Positions 11,234 through 23,091 of a stretch of DNA of 64,000 bases are shown here, one piece after another. The first letter of the stretch is position 1. Every line of letters starts with the position of its first letter. The translations under genes were made by a program, and so were the position numbers. Under the pieces are notes generated by a model. It did no database searches. It saw only the letters and a program-made list of their open reading frames with translations, and was not told the DNA's origin. The stretch is from Atherix ibis (taxonomy: Eukaryota > Arthropoda > Insecta > Diptera > Athericidae), in NCBI GenBank assembly GCA_958298945.1, contig OY282606.1, forward strand, positions 85,939,696-86,003,695, in the 5' to 3' direction.

Positions 11234-12799
11234 TCATTTTTATGAGTTTGTTATAATGTTGAACACCTTTTGGAAAAGCTTTGATATTCTGCCGATATCC
11301 CATTAATCACAGACTCTTACTATCAATAAGTTTATATACCGCTATATTGAATGTTTTATTTTCATTAAAAAAAAAACTTATTTGAATTTTTCTACTTCTG
11401 AAAATTTGTAATTTTAATTTGAACAAAAAAAAAATCCACCAAAATACATTAAGAGAAGCTAATATTATTGAATGTGGGGATAAACATTAAAATTAGATGG
11501 CCATTAATAATTTATTAATAGTTTCTTTTACTTATGCAAATGGCTGTCCACCCGCGTCTAGTCGGAAGAAGAAAAAAAAACTTTTATGCAAAAATTTCCA
11601 TCGATGATAATCTTCCATTACAAATGGACGCAACGCTTTTCAAATTTTGGATTTTTTGTATTTTTCGATGTTAATATTTTTCTATACCTTTAATAAAAGA
11701 GACCGCGGCCATCTCTTATCAATAACGTGTTATTAAGAGAAATAAAAAGATTAAGCGTAGTTTTTTTTTTGTCCTCCGAATAATATCGTGCGGCATGCAT
11801 TAATCTTATTAAGATGTCGATGGGAGTCTTATTTGGCTCTTAAAACTGTTGGGCCTGATGCTGTGGCCGCTTCTGCTGGTGATGCTGGTGGATCCCAATA
11901 AAATTTTTCCATATTGATTTTTTTTTTTTATAAATAAAAGCATATTTGTAAGGAAATGTTTTGTCCACAATATACATACATATATAAATATATGTTCCCA
12001 TCATATTATAATAAACTACAATTAACGTTGCATAATTACTTTGGATTTGCATCTTTCTTTCTTCCGTTGAGATTCTTTTTTAATTCCATGTTATTTTAAT
12101 GGATTTTTCATCTTTTGAATTTGATGATGAGAAAAAAACGTTAATACTTTCGAACCGTATGAGGGCGTAATCCCGATTTTTTTCCACATAAGAAATAAAT
12201 TTATTCAAAAACCTGCACTCTTAATGAAAGCGATGATGCCGCTTATTATAGTAAACGTAAACAGTTTTTAGTTGTAGTACTAGATTATCTGGTTATAAAT
12301 AGTAACTTTGTATATTCAGTGCTATACCGAAAGCTTTTTCGACTTTTTGTTTATCTTTTTTGCCACGAAAATTAATACTTATCCACAAAAAAAAGTGTGT
12401 TACTTAAAATAATAATATTAATATTCTATATCAATGGAAAAACTTTTCATTTAATGGTATACTATTAGATAGGGCAGAATGTCAGTTAACAATATATTTT
12501 AAGAAAAAGAACCTCAAAAAAATACTCTATTAGACTTTGTGTAAAATAAAAGCTTAAAAACGTGTTAATTAAGAAAAAATTTCTAAAAACAATAGAATTT
12601 AAGATTTGCAATATTTGCAATAAATTTTAATGAAATTGTCTTATTCATAAAAAAGTTGAAACAACGATTCGAAATTTAGTTAACTTAAGGTTGTAAATCT
12701 AGCCATTTCCATTATTAGAACAATTATTATGAAAATTTGAATTGTAGAAAAGGTACTCCTTTCGTGCATCATTATCAGTAAGTATGTGATATTCCAGTT

Positions 12800-13435
12800 T
12801 AACACTCCGAGCATATTTTTGGCATCTTTGCTAACGCTGTCGCTCCACCGAAGGCACCGCTTACCTCATCTTCTGGAACCACTGCAAACTTTCAGGGCAG
12901 AATATTCTTCAGTCTATTCAGATTAAGTATCGCAGCTTATTGTGTTACAAAAGCTCCAGAATTGTCCATCCCCATGGAGAAGCCGAAAATTCTTCGACGG
13001 ATCCTCTTCTCGAATGCGGAAAAACCTCCTGTGTGTACAGGAGAAGCTTCGATTTTATGGTCAGAATTTTACGAGTAAAATAATTTAGGCTGACTGAAAT
13101 ATGGTAAGTTCTTTTGATTCCTAGCCTCTCTTGACCCAAAACAGCAAAATTATTTAACTCTTTCAAAGCTGTAATCTTCTATCTTTATGCGACTAGTACT
13201 AGTTGGTCTTACCATTGACGCCGATGCTGTCACCATGTGATTAGTTTTATCTCCATTTATGTGCAGCCCAATATTTTTTACTGCTGGATCAATCTTGTTG
13301 AAAGCCTCCACTACAGCTCTTTCTGATCGAGACATGGTGTCGATATCGTCGGCGTATGCTAGAAGCTGGGCAAACTTTTGGGTCCTAATCACTTTTTCCA
13401 GCGAAAAGTTAAAGAGAACGTGTAAGAGCATGGCT
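12800..13435 (-). mobile_element. LINE RT end and C-terminal region
   Basis: On the minus strand, starting near 13431, the translation reads LLHVLFNFSLEKVIR then AQLLAYADDIDTMSRSE: the reverse transcriptase catalytic block with an intact Y-A-D-D. It then runs through HINGDKTNHMV to FERVKELNNF. The connection domain continues, frameshifted, to about 12960 (FTRKIL, SRRGSVEEF) and to RCLRWSD near 12845. The catalytic aspartates are intact, but only the second half of the RT is present and the rest is broken. Same family as the RT at 25470-26372. The I-like LINE tail abuts it on the right. Confidence 0.7.
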
Positions 13436-13439
13436 CTGA

Positions 13440-16230
13440 AAGTGTTATTGTTGTTTGTAAGGCCACTTCATAGCGCCACGACCATCATAGTGGGGTCATT
13501 TGGCGACTTCGTAATACGTTTTTTTTTTTTTTTTTTTTTTTTAATGTTTAGATTAATAAGGTACAGGGGGACACCTTCGAAAGGTACTCGCCGGGAAATT
13601 TTTCCTGCCAGACGAGTTATGCGCGATTTTTATGGTTCCCCGGCGGCACTCTTTGTAAATACTACTTCGCCGGGGCGTTCTTATTTGATATTACTACTGT
13701 CCTGATATTATGACGCCTCGCGGCCTATTCTTCGTACGTTGTGTGGAGATCCGTGATAATGGATTCGGCGTACTCTGCAATTCTGTTCCAAGCCGATTGG
13801 CTCTTCAGCATGCACTCCACTATGTTTTCTGGACTGATGGAACGGTCCAGATTTCTCTCCAGTTCTGCCCATGTCCCCTCGTAGAGGGGGCACTGGAAGA
13901 ACACGTGTTCTGCGTCTTCGATCACATCGCGGCAATGATGACAGTTTGGGGAGTCAGTTCTCTTGAATCTGTGCAAGTATGCCCGAAAAACACTCAAGAG
14001 TTGGGTGATATAATACCCGACTTCTCCGTGCACGCGAGTGATCCATTTGGTAACATCTGGGATCAGCCGATGAGTCAACTGACCCTTCGTCGAGTTGTCC
14101 CATCTCTCTTGCCAGAGGCAAAGACTCTCGGGTCTCTCCTCTTCACAGAGGACCTTTGGCCGCTCTTCCTTCTTCCTACGATGTTGGCGTTCCCGATCTC
14201 CTGCCAGGGTATCGATGGGTGAACATGATACCACGACGTTGACCGCATCGTGTGATACCGTTCGGTATGCTGACGCCACTATAATCGCTGAGAGCCGCTG
14301 GACTGGTGACATTGTCTTGCGGTATATTGTTAGCTCTAGCGATTTCGCCTACACTGGTGCTCCGTATAGCAAGACGGAGGTAACCACAGTTACCAGTAGT
14401 CGCCTTCGGATTTGCCTGGGGCCTCCAATATTGGGCATTATCCGCGTAAGTGCGCCCTGTACTGCTGATGCCTTTATGCTGACGCTGAAGATGTGCTCTT
14501 TATAGTTGAGTCTGGCATCCAAGACCACTCCTAGATACCGGATGTAGGGTAGCGACTGGATGTTGTGGTCGCCTACTCTTATGGTGATGGTCTCCATTTT
14601 CTTCCGGCTACTCACAAGGAGTGCCTCGGTCTTATTTTCCGCCAAAGACAGGTCTGCCGATGTCATCCACTGACTTATGCTCCGGATGGTGGTGGAGAAT
14701 GCGGCTTCCAGTTCCTCCAGGTGTTTGGCTACAAGGACAACCGCTACGTCGTCCGCGAAAGCCACGAGTGTTGTGTTCGTCGGTAATTCCAGATGGAGTA
14801 GGCCGTCGTACATGACGTACCCCTCCCGTGACCCCATACTCCGCTGGTCCATCCTCGGTCTCGTAGTGCAGTAGTCGATCTCTGAAGTATGATCTGACCA
14901 TCCTTCGTAGGTAGTAGGGCACCCCCATATTCTCAAGAGCCTCCAAGATTCGATCCCAGCAGGCCGAGTTAAACGCATTCTTGATGTCCAGGGTGACAAT
15001 GAGGCAATACTTTTTAGAACCGCCTTTCCATCTCTTTCCTGAGATGGCTTCCTTGGCGATGTTCGTGACGAGTTCCAACGCGTCGATGGTCGATGTCCCC
15101 TTCTTGAATCAGAATTGAAATTCGGAAAGTTGAGGATCGATGTATTGCTCCAATCTGTCGGCCACTATCCGCTCCAAGTTCTTCCCGTCCGAATCCAAAA
15201 TGCAAAGTGGACGATAGGATGCTGGCTCCTCCGTTGGTTTCTTCCTTTTGGGGAGAAGAACCAATCTTTGTTGCTTCCATCGAGTCGGAAATACGCCTTG
15301 CCGCAGGCATGCGTCGTACATGTTTATGAACATGTCTGGCCTGGCGGCAATTGCACTCTTCAGTGCGATGTTGGGTATGCCGCTTGGTCCTGTTGCCATG
15401 CCATTCTGCAATCTAGTGCAGGCCCTCGTGAGCTCTTCCATGGTCACTCCAGGAATTTCCACTTCGTCATCCTCCGGGTGGTATTCGGGGAGTTCTGGTT
15501 TCTCCGGGAACAGATGTTCTACTATTCTGTGCAGCATGTCGGGACAGCCCGTAGTACGTGTGGGAAATCATCTGAGAGAGACTGGTCTGTGATTAGTAGT
15601 TCAAATAGGGGACTAGAGAATGGAGTTTTTGGGTTCAGGAGCTCCATAATGGGAGGAATCCTGCTCGCGAAGTATTTCTTGGTTATGTGGCTTTCCAGTA
15701 GAATATGGATGATAGTGAAATGTGTGCCACAGGATTGGCATAAAGGATGATTGGTGTTGCCAAAAAGGAAGTTATGAGTAAGAGCAGTATGTCCAATCCG
15801 GATTCTGAGAAGCTTTTGCACCCAGAATTTCGGTATGGATGTTGAATACAGTGGTTTATTAGTGGTTTTCCAATGAGCCGACAAAAATGTATCGCTATTG
15901 GTCCAGTCATCGTGTCTGCGGAGGGCTAATGGTGTTAGTTGCCATTCTGTTGGTAGGCGAGGCAGATTGGGAATGACCGTAATTACTGGCCGACGGAGTG
16001 TTTCTTACAAGCCAACTTGTCAGCACTTTCATTACCCACAACTCCCACATGCGCCGGCACCCATTGCAAGGCTCTGAAAGTGTTTTGGCTGATTTGCTGT
16101 ATCTCTCACACTAGTCAAGGTCAGCAGTCTGTCTAAATTTTATTCTGGAATGCCGAACTCTCTTAGTGATGATTCTTTTTTCGAGTATGGAACAGATTAT
16201 GTCAGTCGTCGAATATTAATTTGCTCTTCC
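13440..16230 (-). mobile_element. I-like LINE with RNase H, split by R1-like insertion
   Basis: Two parts of one LINE lie on the minus strand. From about 16150 to 15560 it encodes FRALQWVPAHVGVVGNESAD, the last motif of a LINE RNase H domain, then a frameshifted link. LRIRIGHTALTHNFLFG and LCQSCGTHFTIIHILL follow, a Cys/His region. The part at 13440-13509 is the 3' tail (GTGGTCGTGGCGCTATGAAG), matching tails at 10430, 20100 and 41690. Between them is the R1-like element at 13519-15549. The joined sequence across the insertion aligns without a gap to the copy at 10391-10430, so the R1-like element landed in this LINE. RT and endonuclease are absent. Confidence 0.8.
13519..15549 (-). mobile_element. 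R1-clade-like LINE, 5' truncated
   Basis: A non-LTR retrotransposon lacking endonuclease and the early RT region. The 3' end is a 24-base poly-A on the minus strand (13542-13519). It is bounded by CGTAATACG at 13510-13518 and CGTAGTACG at 15550-15558, a 9-bp target-site duplication with one mismatch. From 15537 the frames give the N-terminal RT blocks (SGIPNIALKSAI, RWKQQRLVLLPK, YRPLCILDSDGK), then VTLDIKNAFNSACW, LVAFADDVAVVL (catalytic F-A-D-D), IRYLGVVLDARLNYKEH, and a C-terminal CCHC knuckle (CHHC-x8-H-x4-C) ending near 13725. The GVPQGS block is deleted, and there is a stop after EFQF near 15109. No RNase H, as expected for most R1-type elements. It is not in rDNA. Confidence 0.85.
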
Positions 16231-18534
16231 ATAGTTTGATCATTAATTGAGGAACCGCTTGGTATATTATATCAGATCGCTTTTATCATTTCCTCGATGC
16301 GGAGCAGCGGCAGCATGTCTTCTTAAGCTGGCAGGACCTCCTTCAAAATCATGAATAACCCATTTACTCAGATAATAAATCATGAGTAAAACTTGGTGAA
16401 TTTGCGAGTTTAACGTAAAAAAATTGCAACAAGCCTTATTGAGGCCATAAGTTTTTTGGTAGCATTAAACTTTTTTGGAGGTCCGAGAAACAATACAAGA
16501 TGAATTTCGCTCAAGGACGCCTTTTACATTAAAAACTGACAAAAACGTACAACGAGTGAAGGCTCTCGTGAGAGGTTATAAAATTTAAGCTGAATAATAT
16601 GATCTTAAAATGCTCAAAATAAGTTTATTTGCGTTAGACCGAACAGCGTAGACATATGGATACTCTACTATGACAAACGCTCCTTGTAAACCGACCGTCT
16701 TCATCAACAAGTCCTTATCATGAAAAGGTATTCCTGTGATTTTGTGCCTAATTTTTGATACCCAAGATAAAAAAATTTTTGATAAAGACGTCATTTTGGA
16801 ACCTTCTGTGCTGCTATGAAGAGTGGAAACGATGCCTACCCTGATATAAGCTCCCCAGTGGAAGTACTTTAAATGATAATATTGATTAAATCGTCATTAC
16901 TTTCCTATTCCTTATAAACATGTAAACTGTTCTTGACGAAGCAGACCCGATCGATCCAATTTCTAATGTTGGCTTCCAAAGAGTCCAGAATACTTCGACG
17001 AGTTTGAATATCCTCACAAGAAAAAATGCAATGGAATTAACATATATGACTTTTTACCAAAATTTAAATTTTCACATAATTTTTTTCCATTTCTCTTATC
17101 ATTTTGGTAATAAAAAATAATAATAATTTGTAAGCTTCCTTAAATTAATCGATGATAAAATTATAGTAATTGGAAAATTCTTTCGATAATTTACAATCCA
17201 TTGAATACTAATATACATCGAATTGAATGATTATATCTATGATATTAATGATTATCACATTATAACATTTAGTATTATCGGCTGGAAAGATAAAATTTAT
17301 CTTATTGCTTTGGAAAACCATGAGAACGAAACGGCATCGATTTTCTTATCTAAATGAAAATGCGTTGAAACGATGAAATGACACGACTTGATCATGGCCG
17401 TTTACCAATGGCAGAAGAAGATTTTATTCACATCTTAGTCGACAGTCTCATTACTTAATTTGACAAATGTTAATTGTTCTCAACGAATTAGCTTCTTGAA
17501 TTTATGCAATCGTATTTTTCACACTCCTTAACATTGTACGAATACTGTTCACTACCATATAGTTATCCTGTTTATTGCTCAGTCAATCAGGACGCAGATT
17601 AAACTAACCGGGTTCGAAAATCTACTTGTTATCGGGATGATTGGTAATTTAGTTAAATTTTATTTGTGGACTATAAGTGTTATCAGCAAATAGGAAAAAA
17701 TCAACTACTCATAGACTATCATCTATCTGTGGTGAATGCTAGTCCAGTTCGGATTCCGAATGTACAAAATGCCACCACCAACTAGTCAAACCATTGACCA
17801 CTAGAAACTAGCCGGATTACTTGTAATTACCATATACTGCTTGAATATAATAAAATTGAATAGCACTCAATTTTGATTGTTATCTTTTTAATGAATTACC
17901 AATTGCCGACAAGATAAGAAACGTTTTATTTATTGCATAAAGTTTATGATAAAAAACGAACAGTACTGAATACTCCACCGCGTTTCTAAATGTGTGCATA
18001 TAACGAGCCAATACACGGGGACATTCCATAAGGAATCCAAAGAAGTATATTACAAAATGGGTCTCTATTTAATAGGAAAGGTATCGATGTACATAAGTTT
18101 GTTATGCCGCACCCAGTTGTTGCTGAAATTAATTTTTAAGATTCTTGTGAACCATAAAAAAAACATTAAAATCGTTCTGATAAATATACTCAGTATTCGT
18201 TTAAATGGAAAAATAGCAATTTACATGGGATCTACCGGAGGAATAGTATTCTTCCGAATATAGTATGTTCTTGGAATCTCTTCACCGGTTATGCTAAGCA
18301 AATAGCTAACAAATATCTTATGTGATAAGAACAAGGCGAAAAAGGTATTTACAACTTGTCAGCTACCACACATTTCATTACTATTGCCATTAATTTGACT
18401 ACTATTACACCTGGTAAACGACAGTTAGTAAAAAAAATTTCAATGGCCTCAATTTTCAAAGAAAAAATTTTACTAAAAAAAATATAGTCCAAGAGGAGTT
18501 AGTATGGCCTCAAAAATATTGACAGTTAATTTAG
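16231..18534. other. No gene seen
   Basis: AT-rich sequence with no motif that could be recognised on either strand. Short open stretches near 16585-16794 (minus) and 17994-18263 (plus) have no domain-like features. Confidence 0.5.
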
Positions 18535-20040
18535 ACTTACAGAAATTGAGAAGATTAAATTGGGGAAAAAGCCCGTAATTAATAAAAGCTTATTGATAAA
18601 AATCAAAAATTTTATTAATAATAAAAACAAAAATTTCAAGTTCGTTCTTATAATTTTTCTATAATGTAGTCCTTAATATTTTCTAGATCGGAGCCTCCTT
18701 GAAAATTCCAGAAGATTGAACTGCAAAAAAACGTATCATTAATAAAAACTTGTTAATAAAAATCTTAAAATTTTAAAGATATATAAATCAAAAATTTCAA
18801 GTTAGTCCTTACGATTTTTTTTATAAGAAAGTTCTTAATGCTCTTTAAATCGAAGCCTACTTGAAAATTTCAGAATATTGAATTGCCAAAAAGCCGGTAA
18901 TTAATAAAAACTTCTTCTTGAAAATCTTAAAATTTTAACGTTATTTAAATCAAAAATTTCAAATTAGTACAAGGAAGTCCTTAATGCTCTCTAAATCGAA
19001 GCCTTCTTAGAAATTTCTGAAGATTAAATTGAAAAATAGCCGATAATTAATAAAAGCTTGTTGATAAAAATCAAAAAGTTCATTCATGTTAAAAATAAAA
19101 ATGTAAAGTTAGTCCTTACGATTTTTTCTACAAGGAAGTCCTTGATGCTTTTTAAATCGAAGCCTTTTTGGGAAATCCAGAATATTAAACTACCGAAAAT
19201 CCGGTAATTAATAAAAACTTCTTAATAAAAATCTCAAAATTTTAAAGATATTTTAATAAAAAAAATTTAAGTTAGTCCTTATAATTTTCTTACAAGGAAG
19301 TACTTAATGCTTTTTAAATCGAAGCCTTTTTGGGAAATCCAGAATATTAAACTGCCGAAAAGCCGATAATTAATAAAAACTTCTTAATAAAAATCGCAAA
19401 ATTTTAAAGATGTTTTAATAAAAAATTTTTAAGTTAATCCTTATAATTTTCTTACAAAGAAGTACTAATGCTCTCTAAATCGAAGCCTTTTTGGGAAATC
19501 CAGAATATTAAACTACCGAAAAGCCGGTAATTAATAAAAACTTCTTTATGAAAAACTTAAAATTTTAAAGATATTTTAATCAAAAATACCAAGTTAGTCC
19601 TTACGATTTTTTCTAAAAGGAAGTCCTTAATGCTCTCTAAATCGACGCTTTTTGGAAAATCCAGAACATTGAATTGCCAAAAAGCTCGTAATGAATAAAA
19701 ACTTGTTAATGAAAATCTAAAAAAAAATTTATATTAAAATCAAAAATTTTAAATGTGTCCTTATAATTATTCCAATAAAAAGGATCTTAATACTATCTAA
19801 AAAGGAGCCTTCTTGGGAAATCCAGATTATTGAACTGCCATAAAGACGGTAATTAATAAAAGCTTGTTAACAAAAATTTTAAAATTTTGCAGATATTTAA
19901 ATAAAAAATTTCAAGTTAGTCCTTATAATTACTCCTAACAAGAAAGTCCTTATTATTCTCTAAATCGAAACCTTTTTGAAAAATCCAGAATATTTAACTG
20001 CAAAAAAGCCGGTAATTAATAAAATAATAGTTTCTAAAAA
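18535..20040 (+). repeat. 161-bp AT-rich tandem array, about 9-10 monomers
   Basis: The anchor GCCGGTAATTAATAAAAACTT recurs, with variants, at 18571, 18732, 18893, 19039, 19200, 19362, 19523, 19684, 19845 and 20008. Eight of nine intervals are 161-163 bp; one is 146 bp from a small deletion. Each monomer also has AGTTAGTCCTTA, AAGGAAGTCCTTAATGC, TCTAAATCGAAGCC and GGGAAATCCAGAATATT blocks in fixed order. No open frame spans monomers. It has the size and composition of a satellite and ends just before an I-like LINE tail. Confidence 0.95.
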
Positions 20041-20069
20041 TTTTATTTGATTGTGTATTTAAGGTATGT

Positions 20070-20175
20070 GAGACAAAAGCCAAAAGTCAATTAGTAGCGC
20101 CACGACTATAAGTTCTTTCAAAGATTCCATGTCTCGTGTGGGTTTGCATTGGCACCTTCCTTAAACAAACTAATT
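20070..20175 (-). mobile_element. I-like LINE 3' tail fragment
   Basis: The reverse complement matches the tail at 10391-10490: an aligned CAAACCCACACGAGACATGGAAT block, then GTCGTGGCGCTACTAA, then TCTCACATACCTTAAAT at the presumed 3' end. It lies immediately beside the 161-bp array. Confidence 0.65.
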
Positions 20176-22965
20176 TATAGTAAATTGGAGATTGTTACAT
20201 TTTGTAGAACATATTATGTTGTTTAAGAAAATTAAATAGAACATTTGGAAAAAGAGTTGTTTAATCTAGGACCTCCACAATTGAAAGAATCTTTAAAAAA
20301 ATTTATAGATATGAGAATTCTTCCAGGACTTGATCCTTTTTAGGTAATTGTTGATGGCTTTTTCGCACTCTTCGAATGGTAATTCGGTGATTATGTACGG
20401 GATAATAATTTTTAAATGCTTTATCTCAAAAAAAATATTATTTTAAGAAGCTCTAAAATAAAATAAAAACAAACAGCGTCAAATTAGACAATCTTAAAGT
20501 CCAGTTGGCCATACCAAATCTCGAAATTACATGTCCTGGGAGCTTTTTGGGTAAGAAACCCAACATTTTCTATATCGTGTGGCTTTGTAATGCAATAATA
20601 TATGATTCCAAATAAAGTTTTTCAAATTCTGGCCTAAAAAGGTGGTTACCATAGGACCCATAGCGTTTTCTACTTCATTATTTTCAAACAATTATCGGCT
20701 AATAAAAACTTTCTCCGATACAACTGCTCTTTGTTGGTTACTTGTGGGTTTTTAAAGCCCCAAATATGGTAATTATGTTTATTGACTCATATAATAAGCG
20801 CCAAAAGACTCTCATCGCAGAAGAAAAAAGTATCATCTTAAAGCACCAAAGGTAACTGTGGCAGAATTACCACTTTTGCAAAAAGTTTAAATAATTTTAA
20901 TATATTTTTTAAATGGAAAATTTTAATATAAAAAACTGTAATATATAAAAATAACTTTTTCAGAGTGTCTGATAAAAACTTGATAAAAAAACCAAATAAA
21001 ATATGAAGTCATCCTTATAATTTAAACTCTAGTAAATAATTAGAATTTAAGAAAGAATTCGTAAGGGTTCGTTTGAAAAGTAGGTGATTTTTTATTTTAA
21101 TGATATTTTTTTTTAAAATTTTAAAAATTTACAATAAAATTAGTACCAACATTGCGGAGATTTTTGGTAATATATAAAAATTACTGTAGAAATCTTAAAG
21201 AACCTTCCAATACACTCTAGACAATTTTGTATTTACGGTCATTTTCAAGCAGTTAAAAATTATTTTAATTAATCTTTGTTAAAAATTCAATTAAATAGTA
21301 AAATATTTAATTTATAAAAATATATTCTCCAACAAAAAAAAATCATATTAAGTAGCTATTTTTGGTTGAATAAAATTTACTTTACGATAGAGGAAATATG
21401 ACTGAATTTATCAATAGTACAAATCGAGTAACCCAATAAAATGTTATGCAATTTATGGTAAATTATTTGAATGCAAATTGAAAAGTTAATTTATTAATGA
21501 GTGACATTGATGATAGTGGGGAACAGTACTAATCATAAAATTGTCGTAACAACTTCTCTTGATTTAGTTCGGTATGTAGTGTCATCGTCTTTAATCGTTA
21601 AATAATTCACATCTGCTTTCCATACAGACACTTGTATCCATAAGCAAACAGAACAAGTTAAATAGTCTTCTCAGTCCGGAGAGTCTATTATTTGTTTTGT
21701 GGGGAAATAGGGGGAAAGAGAACATTTTCAGATTTACACATTACACTTATATCGATTTACATGCGATGCGACTCAGAATTCTTAATGGAGGGAAATTGGT
21801 GGAAAGATTTTTAGGAAAATAAAATGTTGTAGACTAAAGGGAATAAAGTTCTTGTAATTTATTGTGGAAAGCACTCCGATGATCAAATTTGAAACAGAAG
21901 AAGGGTTGGAGGGGGGGAGGGGGGATGTAATGCGGTGTTGCGGTATGGTCATAGTGAAGGAGGCAGTCAGATTGGATGTCAAGAGTGTATGGCGTATCAT
22001 CACGTGCCGCAAAGATATAACCTCGGAGAAGTTTTATTGCAAATCACTTGCGACAAAAGACAAAATGTCAGTGGTTGTTTGATGTGCTGGAGCCGACCGA
22101 AGAGACAAACTGTTACAGCTGAATTGAAGGATAGATACTTCTCGAAGGGATAGATACTTGTAGATAGATGAATGTGAACGATTGAGCGGATGTCTATGGA
22201 ATCGAATCTACGAATGAATAGTGTAGTGGAAAGGAAGGCATTCCGAGGATTAAAGTCTCTACATCCAAATAAGCACCATGCAAAGATAAGCCTTGTAGCA
22301 GGATGAGCCACTAGATTCAGATGACCTCCATAACAAATCAACGCCAAATAGTATCATTTCAAGAGCGGGTGTACAAGCATAAAAATTCAAATTCATTCAT
22401 CTCCCTTGCGGATTTATCCTTAAATATGTGTGTACTTGTTGAGATTGTTTTAAAGTCGAAATAAAATAAATTCAAGTACTACAGCAAACTGAAGAAGGGA
22501 AATCGATTCTGCAAAAGAAATAAGGTCACACAAAACTGCTAGGAAAATACTATTTTTGTTAGCAGACCATCTCCCACAAAACATGAGACCGAATTTCAAT
22601 TGAACCAAACTGACTAGTGAGACAAGTCTGATTTTTTACATACATCCATATGAGTATATATAAGAATATTTGGTATTTTTGTACAATATATAAATATATT
22701 CGTAGTTAGTATTGTATTGTGTGATATTTTATTTGGCATATATTAAACGTAAATATTCACATTGCATTGAAAGAGAAGCCGCACTCAATCCAATCTCTCT
22801 CGATTCAGTGTCGAATGAAGGAAAAATTGACAGAACATTTCCGAGATGCCAATCTGCCTTTCAGATTTAATGGGATGACACGACGATAACAGACAACGAG
22901 ATGAGGAACAAAACCCAATCCTTATACATACTAGCCAATTTCAATTTCAAGTAGAATAAATGTAA
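20176..22965. other. No gene seen
   Basis: AT-rich. A guanine-rich run (GGGTTGGAGGGGGGGAGGGG) lies at about 21903-21924. An open stretch on the minus strand at 22000-22347 has no recognisable domain. Nothing else stands out. Confidence 0.5.
21903..21924 (+). other. G-rich run, possible G-quadruplex
   Basis: Two long guanine runs of six to seven plus a GGG, separated by one and five bases, fit a quadruplex pattern on the plus strand. Role unknown. Confidence 0.35.
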
Positions 22966-23091
22966 GGAGACACGTCCCAACTCACCCGCACTCAATTCTG
23001 GCGGATTATTCTGGCCGGCGGCGCTTTTGTTGTCGCCATCTACGTCTTGACTCCCATTTTCGTCAAGCCGAACGCAACTAAACTAAAGTGA
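22966..23091 (+). CDS. Possible last exon of a small membrane protein
   Basis: An open stretch of 41 codons ends at TGA (23089-23091). It reads TRTQFWRIILAGGAF, then VVAIYVLTPIFVKPNATKLK: a short basic lead, one clear hydrophobic helix of about 19 residues with a small-residue AGGA core, and a positively charged tail. GC content is higher than around it. There is no start codon in frame: a TAA lies just upstream at 22963-22965. If real, it must be a 3' exon spliced at or after 22965, and AATGTAAG/GAG offers a weak acceptor. It could resemble small mitochondrial inner-membrane proteins, but no family was recognised. AACCN-rich sequence follows the stop. Confidence 0.3.
   Translation, partial: GDTSQLTRTQFWRIILAGGAFVVAIYVLTPIFVKPNATKLK

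Larger units (their letters stand above)
10811..12799. other. No gene seen; simple repeats
   Basis: Very AT-rich, with a run of 13 cytosines at 11080-11092 and an ATT array at 11206-11233. A short less AT-rich patch at about 11840-11900 would encode H/Q-rich peptide on the minus strand (HQHHQQKRPQHQAQQ), but it lacks any gene context. Confidence 0.5.

Noticed and set aside
11840..12052. Histidine/glutamine-rich minus-strand frame as an exon
   Set aside because: Only about 18 residues are protein-like and the rest is translated simple repeat.
13259..14222. Long plus-strand open frames at 13259-13705 and 13710-14222
   Set aside because: They are antisense to the LINE and R1-like reading frames, which carry the recognised motifs.
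16585..16794. 69-codon minus-strand frame
   Set aside because: No recognisable motif or gene context.
22000..22347. 115-codon minus-strand frame
   Set aside because: No domain, no splice context and a low-information sequence; probably chance.
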